Source: DATKSG01 sp035531775
Lineage (GTDB): Bacteria; Actinomycetota; Acidimicrobiia; Acidimicrobiales; UBA8190
Length of the DNA stretch: 9,553 bases
Reading direction: 5' to 3'
Assembly (NCBI GenBank): GCA_035531775.1
Contig: DATKSG010000049.1
Coordinates: forward strand, 1 to 9,553
In this document: piece by piece, positions 1-9,553 of the stretch
How the letters are laid out: each line of letters opens with the position of its first letter
Position numbering within the stretch: the first letter of the stretch is position 1
Translations under genes and position numbers: made by a program
The notes under the pieces: model-generated
The model's database searches: none
The model's input: only the letters and a program-made list of their open reading frames with translations
What the model was told of the DNA's origin: nothing

Positions 1-1
1 C

Positions 2-1077
<1,076 letters not shown>

Positions 1078-1081
<4 letters not shown>

Positions 1082-1734
1082 GAGCGCACGGCGACGAACA
1101 GCGGGCCTCGACGCCCGGTGAGCCCGGCGCGCCGGGCGTCGAGGAGACCGCCGGTCACCACCGCCGAACCGATGCCGATACCGACGACGAGGTCTCGAAC
1201 GACGCCGAGGACGAGGTCTCGGCCGCCACCGTCGAACAGGACATCGAGGAGGCGCTGGCCGTGGCCCGTCGCGAGCGCGACGAGTACCTCGACATGGTGC
1301 GCCGGGTCCAGGCCGACTTCGAGAACTACAAGAAGCGCATGCTGCGCCAGCAGACCGACCTGCTCGAGCGGGCCTCCGAAGGCCTCGTGGGCCGGCTCCT
1401 GCCCGTACTCGACGCCTTCGAGCTGGCCCAGGCCCATCTCGGCCAGGAGGACTCGCCCGAAGGCAAGGCCCTGGTGCAGGCGGCGAACCTGCTCGGTGAC
1501 GCCTTGGCCAAGGAGGGTCTCGAGCGTATCGAGGCCGACGGCGCACCTTTCGACCCCACCGCCCACGAAGCGGTCGAGCACGAGACCGCCGCCGCCTCTG
1601 CGAGCGACGCCTCCGAGGGCGCTGTCTCTGAGAGCGACGCCTCCGGCGGGCCGGTGGTCTCAGGGGTGTTGCGGGCCGGCTACCGCTACAAGGGCAAGGT
1701 GCTGCGCCCGGCCATGGTGCGCGTGCGGGGCTGA
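1078..1734 (+). CDS. grpE: Nucleotide exchange factor GrpE
   Basis: Cytosolic co-chaperone that releases ADP from DnaK; a dimer with a long helical stalk and a C-terminal beta domain. The 218-residue protein has an acidic, probably disordered N-terminus (about 1-50) and a coiled-coil region (about 52-110) containing the family motif FENYKKR at 81-87. The beta domain carries FDPTAHEAV at 158-166 and the closing signature VLRAGYRYKGKVLRPAMV. The ATG start overlaps the dnaK stop as ATGA; I see no strong ribosome site, so translation is probably coupled to dnaK. Two features are odd: an Ala/Ser/Asp-rich insertion at about 171-192 inside the beta domain, made of a duplicated ten-residue unit, and a repeated DEVS segment in the N-terminal tail. 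The conserved motifs on either side are intact, so function is expected. The identification is secure. Confidence 0.97.
1186..1221 (+). repeat. 24-base-offset direct repeat in the grpE N-terminal tail
   Basis: The 12-mer GACGAGGTCTCG occurs at 1186-1197 and again at 1210-1221. The five bases before each copy differ at one position, giving 16 of 17 matching bases. The offset of 24 bases keeps the frame and produces DEVS twice (DEVSNDAE, then DEVSAATV). It lies in the acidic, probably unstructured tail of GrpE, where small in-frame expansions should be tolerated. Confidence 0.7.
1591..1650 (+). repeat. 30-base tandem duplication inside the grpE beta domain
   Basis: Bases 1591-1620 and 1621-1650 match at 24 of 30 positions by direct comparison, with a perfect GAGCGACGCCTCCG core in each. 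The unit encodes AASASDASEG and then AVSESDASGG, residues 172-191 of GrpE. Being a multiple of three, the duplication lengthens a loop without breaking the frame. Confidence 0.8.
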
Positions 1735-1784
1735 GAGACAGCGCCGAGCCGCCACAGCGAGGACGACGAGGAGAGTGAGGGGCG

Positions 1785-2933
1785 TTGGCCGCCCAGCGTG
1801 AGTGGTTGGAGAAGGACTACTACGCCGTACTGGGGGTCTCCCAGACGGCCACCGACAAGGAGATCACGCGCGCCTATCGGAAGCTGGCCAAGCAGTTCCA
1901 CCCCGACGCCAATCCCGGCAGCGAGGACCGCTTCAAGGAGATCTCGGCCGCCTACGACGTGCTCGGTGACGCGGCCAAGCGCAAGGAGTACGACGAGGTC
2001 CGGCGTCTCGGGGCGTCGGGCATGGGAGGGTTCGGCGGCTTTCCCGGTGGATTCGGCGGACAGGGGGGCACCACCTTCCGGGTGGAGGACCTGGGCGACC
2101 TGGGAGATCTCCTCGGCGGCTTCGGCGGCTCCTTCGGCCGGCGCGGCGGCACGCGGGCCGGGCCCCGACGCGGTGCCGACGTGGAAGCGGAGCTGTACCT
2201 GTCCTTTGAGGACGCCGTGCGCGGCATCACCACCTCGGTGCACGTGGCCGGCGAGGCCCGGTGCGAGACCTGCGGCGGCAACGGGGCCGCACCGGGCACC
2301 ACCCCCAGCGTGTGCCAGCGATGCCAAGGCCGTGGCGCGCTCGACGACAACCAGGGTCTGTTCTCGCTCAGCCGCATCTGCCCCGAGTGCGCCGGGCGCG
2401 GCACCAAGATCGACAAGCGCTGCCCCACCTGCAAGGGCACCGGCGTCACCTCGCGTACCCGTGAGGTGAAGGTCCGCATCCCTCCGGGAGTGGAGGACGC
2501 CCAGCGCATCCGGGTGAAGGGCCGGGGCGAGGCCGGCCGGGCCAACGGCCCGTCGGGCGACCTCTTCGTCACCGTGCACGTGGGGGCCCACCCGCTATTC
2601 GGCCGCCGGGCCCGCAACCTCACCTTGACGGTGCCGGTGACCTTCCCCGAAGCGGCTCTCGGCACCACGGTGACCGTGCCCACCTTGGAGGACACCGTGA
2701 CCCTGCGCATCCCGCCGGGGACCGCTCCGGGCCGCACCTTCCGGGTGAAGGGGCGCGGCGTGCCGTCCCACGGCCGCAGCGGCCCCGGCGACCTGCTGGT
2801 CACCGTGGACGTGGCCGTGCCCGCCTCGTTGACCGACGACCAGCGCGCCGCGGTCGAGCAGCTGGCCCGGGCCACCACCGAGTCGCCGCGGGCCCATCTG
2901 CTGCCGGCGGAGGCCGAGCAGGAGGTGCAGTGA
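1785..2933 (+). CDS. dnaJ: Chaperone DnaJ (Hsp40, type I)
   Basis: Cytosolic J-protein that delivers unfolded substrates to DnaK and stimulates its ATPase. The 382 residues run in type I order. The J domain (about 9-75) has HPD at 39-41, and a Gly/Phe-rich linker follows (about 78-125). A zinc-binding region at 160-220 has all four CxxCxGxG repeats (CETCGGNG, CQRCQGRG, CPECAGRG, CPTCKGTG). Two beta-rich substrate domains complete the protein. The start is the TTG at 1785. An in-frame TGA at 1776-1778 rules out anything earlier, and the next in-frame candidate, TTG at 1806, would remove the MAAQREW stretch that resembles actinobacterial DnaJ1. Purine-rich GAGGAG (1768-1773) and GAGGGG (1777-1782) lie upstream. 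The 50 bases between grpE and dnaJ hold only this leader. hspR begins one base after the stop. The length and four zinc motifs match classical DnaJ rather than the shorter CbpA type. Confidence 0.97.
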   Translation: MAAQREWLEKDYYAVLGVSQTATDKEITRAYRKLAKQFHPDANPGSEDRFKEISAAYDVLGDAAKRKEYDEVRRLGASGMGGFGGFPGGFGGQGGTTFRVEDLGDLGDLLGGFGGSFGRRGGTRAGPRRGADVEAELYLSFEDAVRGITTSVHVAGEARCETCGGNGAAPGTTPSVCQRCQGRGALDDNQGLFSLSRICPECAGRGTKIDKRCPTCKGTGVTSRTREVKVRIPPGVEDAQRIRVKGRGEAGRANGPSGDLFVTVHVGAHPLFGRRARNLTLTVPVTFPEAALGTTVTVPTLEDTVTLRIPPGTAPGRTFRVKGRGVPSHGRSGPGDLLVTVDVAVPASLTDDQRAAVEQLARATTESPRAHLLPAEAEQEVQ

Positions 2934-2934
2934 C

Positions 2935-3306
2935 ATGACCGACGAGTCCTCCTCGCGTGCGCTCTATGTGATCTCGGTGGCCGCCGAGCTGGCCGGCGTG
3001 CACCCGCAGACCCTGCGCTTCTACGAGCGCAAGGGATTGATCGACCCGCTGCGCACGGGGGGCGGCAACCGGCGCTACTCGCCGAGCGACATCGAGCGCC
3101 TGCGGCGCGTGCAGGCGTTGACCGCCGCCGGGCTCAACCTGCAGGGGGCCAAGCGCGTCCTGGAGCTCGAGGCCGAGCTCGAACGGCTGCAGGCCGAGCT
3201 CGACCGGGCCCGCTCCGAGGCCCGCGAGGCGGTGGCCCGCACCCATCGCCACTACCGGCGCGACCTGGTCCCGCTCCGCCAGGCGGCCGTGCTGTGGAGG
3301 AGATGA
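2935..3306 (+). CDS. hspR: Heat-shock repressor HspR (MerR family)
   Basis: Small MerR-family DNA-binding protein of 123 residues. The N-terminal winged helix-turn-helix (about 11-80) contains VISVAAELAGVHPQTLR, then YERKGLI, then a wing segment with GGGNRRYS. This is close to actinobacterial HspR, including the short tail ending VPLRQAAVLWRR. A heptad-patterned coiled coil (about 76-105, ELEAELERLQAELDR) probably gives the dimer. There are no metal-sensing cysteines, which argues against a mercury- or redox-type MerR. In Streptomyces and Mycobacterium, HspR represses dnaK and clpB operons with DnaK as co-repressor, and the location directly after dnaJ supports the same role here. The ATG lies one base after the dnaJ stop and has a strong GGAGGTG site at 2921-2927, seven bases upstream. 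No clear HspR operator is visible in the window. The family is certain; the HspR name rests on sequence resemblance and context. Confidence 0.93.
   Translation: MTDESSSRALYVISVAAELAGVHPQTLRFYERKGLIDPLRTGGGNRRYSPSDIERLRRVQALTAAGLNLQGAKRVLELEAELERLQAELDRARSEAREAVARTHRHYRRDLVPLRQAAVLWRR
3170..3203 (+). repeat. 21-base-period repeat encoding the HspR coiled coil
   Basis: The 13-mer AGGCCGAGCTCGA occurs at 3170-3182 and 3191-3203, 21 bases apart, which is exactly one heptad. It encodes EAELER and QAELDR in the dimerisation helix. The repeat may be a trace of heptad duplication, or simply selection for heptad residues combined with strong codon bias. Confidence 0.5.
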
Positions 3307-3309
3307 GCC

Positions 3310-5801
<2,492 letters not shown>

Positions 5802-5805
<4 letters not shown>

Positions 5806-5831
5806 GAGACCCCGGGGCTACCGGTTACACT
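5802..5831 (+). promoter_or_regulatory. Candidate promoter for the purA-purD-purB block
   Basis: CTGAGA at 5802-5807, overlapping the clpB stop, resembles a -35 box. It is followed after 18 bases by TACACT at 5826-5831, which fits the TAnnnT -10 pattern of actinobacterial housekeeping promoters. Transcription would start near 5838, giving a leader of about 29 bases before the purA GTG. The surrounding gap (5806-5866) is the only one over 50 bases in the window, and the gene theme changes here. This is a match by eye to a loose consensus, so confidence is moderate. Confidence 0.4.
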
Positions 5832-5866
5832 TCGGGCATCCGGGTCACTCACGACAGGGGAAGCGC

Positions 5867-7147
5867 GTGCCCGCAACGGTGGTCGTCGGGACGCAATGGG
5901 GCGACGAGGGCAAGGGCAAGCTCACCGACCTGATCGCCAAGGACATGCACGTCGTAGTGCGCTACCAGGGCGGCCACAACGCCGGGCACACCGTGGTGGT
6001 GGACGGCCAGTCCTTCGCCTTGCAGCTGGTGCCGAGCGGGGTCCTGTACCCCCACATCGTCCCGGTGGTGGGCAACGGGGTGGTGGTGGACCCCGGCGTG
6101 CTGCTGTCGGAGCTCGACCGCCTATCCGCCGCCGGCGTCGACGTCGGGAACATGGTGGTGAGCGGCAACGCCCACTTGATCATGCCGTACCACCAGGAGC
6201 TCGACCGGGTCACCGAGCGCTACTTGGGCAAGAACTCCCTGGGCACCACCCGCCGCGGCATCGGCCCGGCCTATGCCGACAAGGCGGCCCGGGTGGGCCT
6301 GCGGGTGCAGGACCTGCTCGACGCCAAGATCTTCCGCCAGAAGCTCGAGGTGGTGCTCAAGGAGAAGAACGCCATTCTGGCCAAGGTGTACAACCGGCTG
6401 CCCATCGACGCCGAGTCCATCTGCGACAGCTACCTGGGCGAGTACGCCGAGCGCATCGCCCCCATGGTGGGCGACACCGTGGGGCTCGTCCACGACGCGC
6501 TGGCCAACGGCCGCAACGTGCTGCTCGAGGGGGCCCAGGCCACCTTCCTCGACCTCGACCACGGCACCTATCCCTTCGTGACCTCCTCCAACCCGGTGGC
6601 CGGCGGCGCCTGCACCGGCAGCGGGGTGGGGCCGCGCCATATCGAGAGCGTCATCGGCATCGCCAAGGCCTATGTGACCCGGGTCGGTGCCGGACCCTTC
6701 CCCACCGAGTGCCTCGACGAAATCGGGGAGGTGCTCGTCGAGCGGGGCCACGAGTTCGGCACCAACACCGGCCGGCGCCGGCGATGTGGGTGGTTCGATG
6801 CCGTGATGCTGCGCCAGGCCGTGCGCCTCAACTCCCTGTCGGAGGTGGCGCTCACCAAGCTCGACGTGCTCGACACGTTCGAGACCGTGAAGGTGTGCGT
6901 GGGATATGAGGCCGGTGGCGACCGGTTCACCTTCCCGCCGTATCACCAGTCGGTGCTCCACCAGGTGACTCCGGTCTACGAGGAGCTGCCGGGATGGCGC
7001 ACCGATCTGTCGGGGGCCACGTCGCTCGGCGACCTTCCCCCGGCGGCCAAGGACTACGTGGACTTCCTGGCCGAGCAGATCGGCGTGCCCATCAAGCTGG
7101 TTGGCGTCGGCCCCGGTCGCGAGCAGTTCGTGCGGTTCGCGGCATGA
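5867..7147 (+). CDS. purA: Adenylosuccinate synthetase PurA
   Basis: Joins IMP and aspartate with GTP to give adenylosuccinate, the first committed step to AMP, in the cytosol. The 426-residue length is typical. The signature QWGDEGKGK at 10-18 includes the catalytic Asp13, and GGHNAGHT contains catalytic His41, the same numbers as in E. coli. The second family signature GIGPAYADK starts at 131; later come the conserved SSNPVAGGACTGSGVGP, GAGPFPTE and the substrate loop TGRRRRCGWFD from 301. The GTG start is preceded by AGGGG at 5856-5860, six bases away, and gives the expected MPATVVVGTQWGDEG beginning. A plausible promoter lies just upstream. The stop overlaps, as ATGA, the ATG of a ten-codon mini-ORF that copies the start of PurD, so translation probably continues into purD. 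The identification is secure. Confidence 0.98.
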   Translation: MPATVVVGTQWGDEGKGKLTDLIAKDMHVVVRYQGGHNAGHTVVVDGQSFALQLVPSGVLYPHIVPVVGNGVVVDPGVLLSELDRLSAAGVDVGNMVVSGNAHLIMPYHQELDRVTERYLGKNSLGTTRRGIGPAYADKAARVGLRVQDLLDAKIFRQKLEVVLKEKNAILAKVYNRLPIDAESICDSYLGEYAERIAPMVGDTVGLVHDALANGRNVLLEGAQATFLDLDHGTYPFVTSSNPVAGGACTGSGVGPRHIESVIGIAKAYVTRVGAGPFPTECLDEIGEVLVERGHEFGTNTGRRRRCGWFDAVMLRQAVRLNSLSEVALTKLDVLDTFETVKVCVGYEAGGDRFTFPPYHQSVLHQVTPVYEELPGWRTDLSGATSLGDLPPAAKDYVDFLAEQIGVPIKLVGVGPGREQFVRFAA

Positions 7148-7176
7148 AGGTCTGCGTGGTCGGAGCCGGGTCGTGA
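7144..7176 (+). other. Ten-codon mini-ORF duplicating the start of PurD
   Basis: An ATG overlapping the purA stop (ATGA, 7144-7147) opens a frame encoding MKVCVVGAGS and stopping at TGA 7174-7176. That stop overlaps the purD GTG as GTGA (7173-7176). The peptide matches the PurD N-terminus MKVCVVGSGG in its first seven residues with identical codons after the start. It looks like a duplicated, out-of-frame purD start that now connects purA and purD translation. Whether it is translated or has any role is unknown. Alternatives are a leftover start of another Rossmann-fold gene, since the peptide also fits that fold, or an assembly or sequencing error. Confidence 0.45.
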
Positions 7177-7192
7177 AGGTCTGCGTGGTCGG
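7145..7192 (+). repeat. 29-base-offset direct repeat at the purA-purD junction
   Basis: The 19-mer TGAAGGTCTGCGTGGTCGG occurs at 7145-7163 and again, identical, at 7174-7192. The offset of 29 bases is not a multiple of three, so the two copies read the same peptide in different frames. Beyond the 19-mer the copies diverge (GAGCCGGGTCG against GCTCGGGCGG), which suggests an old duplication rather than a fresh copy. Confidence 0.9.
7162..7165 (+). promoter_or_regulatory. Ribosome binding site that fixes the purD start
   Basis: GGAG at 7162-7165 lies seven bases before the purD GTG at 7173. It falls within the first copy of the duplicated start, at a place where the second copy reads GGCT. The first copy therefore seems to act as the leader of the second. 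It is a weak four-base match, but its position supports the GTG over the earlier in-frame start at 7101. Confidence 0.5.
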
Positions 7193-8432
7193 CTCGGGCG
7201 GCCGGGAGCACGCCCTCGCTCTGGCCCTGGGCCGGACGGCCGAGGTGGTGGTCACACCGGGTAACCCGGCCATGGCCGGGGACGTCCCCGACGGACAGCG
7301 AGTCACCGTGTCCGACGCCCGTCCCGAGGATCTGGGCGCCGACCTGGTGGTCATCGGACCCGAGCAGCCCCTGGTGGACGGGCTGGCCGACCGCCTGCGG
7401 GCCGACGGGCGCCTGGTGTTCGGGCCCGGCGCCGACGGGGCCCAGCTCGAAGGGTCCAAGGCCTTCATGAAACAGGTTCTGTCCGAAGCCCGGGTTCCCA
7501 CCGCCCGCTACGGAGTCTTCGACGACCCGGCCGAAGCTTTCGCCTTCCTCGGGGAGCTGCCCGGGCCATGGGTGGTGAAGACCGACGGCCTGGCCGCCGG
7601 CAAAGGGGTGCTTGTCACCGACTCGCTCGACGAGGCCAGGGCCGACATCGACGAAAAGCTGTCGGGGCGCAGCTTCGGCTCCGCCGGCCGGCGCGTGGTC
7701 ATCGAGGAGGGCCTCCAAGGCCTCGAGTGCTCGTTGCTGGCCCTGTGCGACGGCAAGCGGGTGGTGGCCCTGCCGGCCGCCCAGGACTTCAAGCGCATCG
7801 GCGAAGGCGACGAGGGCCCCAACACCGGCGGCATGGGGGCCTACTCCCCGGTGCCGGCGGTCGACGACCGTCTGGTGGACCGTGTCCTCGACGAGGCGGT
7901 GGAGCCGTTGGTGGCCGCCCTGCGCCGCCGGGGCATCGACTACCGGGGGGTGTTGTACGCCGGGCTCATGCTGAGCGCCGAGGGGCCCAAGGTGCTCGAG
8001 TACAACGTACGCTTCGGTGACCCCGAGACCCAGGTGGTGCTGCCGCGCCTCGACGAGGACCTCACCGCCTTGCTGGCCGAGGCGGCATCGGGCCACCTGC
8101 GCAGCGATCCCCGCCCGTCCTCGCGGGCTTCGGTGTGCGTGGTGCTGGCCGCCGAGGGCTACCCGGGGCCGGTGCGCGGCGGGGACGACATCGAGGGGGT
8201 GACCGCCGCCGGCCTGGTCCCCGGCGTGCACGTGCTGCATGCCGGCACCGCCGTGGTGGACGGACGACTCGTCACCGCCGGCGGGCGCGTGCTCAGCGTC
8301 CGGGCCGTGGCCGACGACCTGGCCGAAGCCCGCCGGCGCGCCTACGAGGCGGCGGCCATGATCCACTGGCGGGGGATGACCCTGCGCCACGACATCGCCT
8401 CCACCGCCTTGGACCTGGAGCCGATGTCGTGA
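7173..8432 (+). CDS. purD: Phosphoribosylamine-glycine ligase PurD
   Basis: Second step of de novo purine synthesis: ATP-dependent joining of phosphoribosylamine and glycine to give glycinamide ribonucleotide. From GTG 7173 the protein is 419 residues, typical for the family. It begins with the N-domain signature MKVCVVGSGGREHAL. An ATP-grasp domain follows, with VVKTDGLAAGKGV, the binding motif FKRIGEGDEGPNTGGMGAYSP (GPNTGGMG from 215) and the PurD signature RFGDPETQ from 280. The frame is open back to 7101, but those extra 24 residues overlap purA, have no counterpart in the family and would precede the canonical N-terminus, so I reject them. The gene follows the duplicated start segment and ends in a GTGA overlap with purB. 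All key motifs are intact, so the upstream duplication has not damaged the enzyme. Confidence 0.97.
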   Translation: MKVCVVGSGGREHALALALGRTAEVVVTPGNPAMAGDVPDGQRVTVSDARPEDLGADLVVIGPEQPLVDGLADRLRADGRLVFGPGADGAQLEGSKAFMKQVLSEARVPTARYGVFDDPAEAFAFLGELPGPWVVKTDGLAAGKGVLVTDSLDEARADIDEKLSGRSFGSAGRRVVIEEGLQGLECSLLALCDGKRVVALPAAQDFKRIGEGDEGPNTGGMGAYSPVPAVDDRLVDRVLDEAVEPLVAALRRRGIDYRGVLYAGLMLSAEGPKVLEYNVRFGDPETQVVLPRLDEDLTALLAEAASGHLRSDPRPSSRASVCVVLAAEGYPGPVRGGDDIEGVTAAGLVPGVHVLHAGTAVVDGRLVTAGGRVLSVRAVADDLAEARRRAYEAAAMIHWRGMTLRHDIASTALDLEPMS

Positions 8433-9553
8433 TCCCGCGTTACTCGCTGCCCGAGATGGCGGCGCTGTTCACCGACGAAGCCCGCTTCGAGATGTGGCTC
8501 GAGGTGGAGTTGCTGGCCGTGGAGGGCTGGGCCGAGGTGGGCGACATCCCGGCAACGGACGCCGCCGCCGTGCGCCGGCGAGCCCCCAAGGTCACGGGCG
8601 ACTTCATCGCCGCCGTCAACGAGCGAGAGCGCGTCACCGACCACGACGTGGCCGCCTTCGTGGACGTCGTCCAGCAGGCGGTGGGAGCCCCCGAGGGCTC
8701 GTGGGTCCACTACGGCCTTACCTCCTCCGACGTGGTCGACACCGCCCTGTGCGCCACCTTGGTCAGGGCGGCCGAGCTGTTGCTGGCCGCCTCGGACGAG
8801 CTGGTGTCGGTGTTGAAGCGCCGGGCGGCCGAGTTCGTCAACACTCCCATCGCCGGCCGCACGCACGGGATGCAGGCCGAGCCCACCACCTTCGGAGCCA
8901 AGCTGGCCCTGTGGTGCCTGCAGGCCGACCGTGACCGGGGCCGGCTGCGCGCCGCGCGCGCCAAGGTGGCGGTGGGCAAGCTGTCGGGGGCGGTCGGGAC
9001 GTACTCGAACATCGACCCCCGGGTGGAAGCGCACGTCTGTGGGGCGCTGGGGCTCACGCCGGTGCCCGCCACCCAGGTCATCGCGCGCGATCGCCACGCC
9101 GAGCTGCTGTGGGCCTGCGCGTCGGTGGGCGCCACCATCGAGATGATCGGCACCGAGATCCGCCATCTGGCCCGCACCGAGGTGGGTGAGGTCGAAGAGG
9201 CTTTCGGCGCCGGGCAGAAGGGCAGCTCGGCCATGCCCCACAAGCGCAACCCCATCCTCTCCGAACGCCTGAGCGGCCTGGCCCGCGTGCTGCGCGGCTA
9301 TCTCGGGGCGGGGCTCGAGGACGTGGCGCTGTGGCACGAGCGCGACATCTCCCACAGCTCGGTGGAGCGGATCGTCCTCCCCGACGCGTGCCTGCTCGCC
9401 TACTACGTCCTGCGCCGAGGCGCGGGGCTCGTGCAGAACCTCGTGGTCCACGGGCAGCGCATGCGGTGGAACGTGGTGGAGGGGTCCTTCGGGCTCGTGT
9501 TCAGTCAACCCGTGCTGCTGGCGCTGGTGGAGTCGGGGATGGCGCGCGACGGC
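8429..9553 (+). CDS. purB: Adenylosuccinate lyase PurB, 5' part
   Basis: Fumarate-releasing lyase acting twice in purine synthesis: on SAICAR in the trunk pathway and on adenylosuccinate, the PurA product, to give AMP. The frame runs open from GTG 8429 to the window edge, 375 codons without a stop; the usual length of about 430-475 means the C-terminal part is missing. The protein begins MIPRYSLPEMAALFTDEARF, a typical PurB start. Visible active-site motifs are HYGLTSSDVVDTA from 94, the catalytic-His segment RTHGMQAEP (His146) and the fumarate-lyase flexible loop GSSAMPHKRNPI at 265-276. The GTG overlaps the purD stop as GTGA, and GGAG at 8417-8420 lies eight bases upstream. It is probably translated in coupling with purD. 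The argininosuccinate lyase and fumarase relatives are less likely given the start sequence and neighbours. Confidence 0.97.
   Translation, partial: MIPRYSLPEMAALFTDEARFEMWLEVELLAVEGWAEVGDIPATDAAAVRRRAPKVTGDFIAAVNERERVTDHDVAAFVDVVQQAVGAPEGSWVHYGLTSSDVVDTALCATLVRAAELLLAASDELVSVLKRRAAEFVNTPIAGRTHGMQAEPTTFGAKLALWCLQADRDRGRLRAARAKVAVGKLSGAVGTYSNIDPRVEAHVCGALGLTPVPATQVIARDRHAELLWACASVGATIEMIGTEIRHLARTEVGEVEEAFGAGQKGSSAMPHKRNPILSERLSGLARVLRGYLGAGLEDVALWHERDISHSSVERIVLPDACLLAYYVLRRGAGLVQNLVVHGQRMRWNVVEGSFGLVFSQPVLLALVESGMARDG

Noticed and set aside
5808..5846. Possible terminator hairpin after clpB (GACCC pairing with GGGTC)
   Set aside because: The stem is seven pairs with a bulge and a loop of about 24 bases, with no T tract, and it overlaps the candidate purA promoter.
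6767..6790. Arg instead of Pro in the PurA substrate loop (TGRRRRCGWFD)
   Set aside because: Mycobacterial PurA has Pro here, but E. coli PurA also has Arg, so this is normal family variation.
7101..7172. A longer PurD starting 24 residues earlier
   Set aside because: The extra residues overlap the purA end, resemble no PurD, and precede the canonical MKVCVVGSGGREHAL start.

Overview
The window is an ordinary, gene-dense core chromosomal segment from a high-GC bacterium, with every gene on the + strand. The block dnaK-grpE-dnaJ-hspR is the classic actinobacterial heat-shock operon. DnaJ begins MAAQREWLEKDYY, very like actinobacterial DnaJ1, and the MerR-type regulator is recognisably HspR. 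GTG and TTG starts are common. I infer a member of Actinomycetota, perhaps a deep-branching class such as Acidimicrobiia. The class is a guess; the phylum is fairly secure.

Region 1 (1-5805) is a protein-folding operon: the 3' part of dnaK, then grpE, dnaJ, hspR and clpB. Neighbouring genes overlap or lie 1-50 bases apart. Hsp70, its J-protein, its nucleotide-exchange factor and the ClpB disaggregase form the complete disaggregation machine. The gene for the likely repressor of the operon sits between dnaJ and clpB. Region 2 (5806-5866) is the only gap above 50 bases. It holds a plausible promoter for the next block and no convincing terminator.

Region 3 (5867-9553) is a purine block, purA-purD-purB, with purB cut by the window edge. 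PurD makes glycinamide ribonucleotide early in the pathway. PurA and PurB convert IMP to AMP, and PurB also acts in the de novo trunk. The purA, mini-ORF, purD and purB junctions are a chain of ATGA and GTGA stop/start overlaps, suggesting coupled translation.

I see no mobile element, CRISPR array, tRNA, rRNA, defence system or unknown large gene, and nothing that looks like a new biological system. The points worth a second look are small: a 29-base-offset duplication of the purD start that leaves a 10-codon mini-ORF between purA and purD; a ClpB whose segment after the second sensor-1 motif is about 21 residues shorter than in E. coli; and two in-frame tandem duplications that lengthen GrpE.
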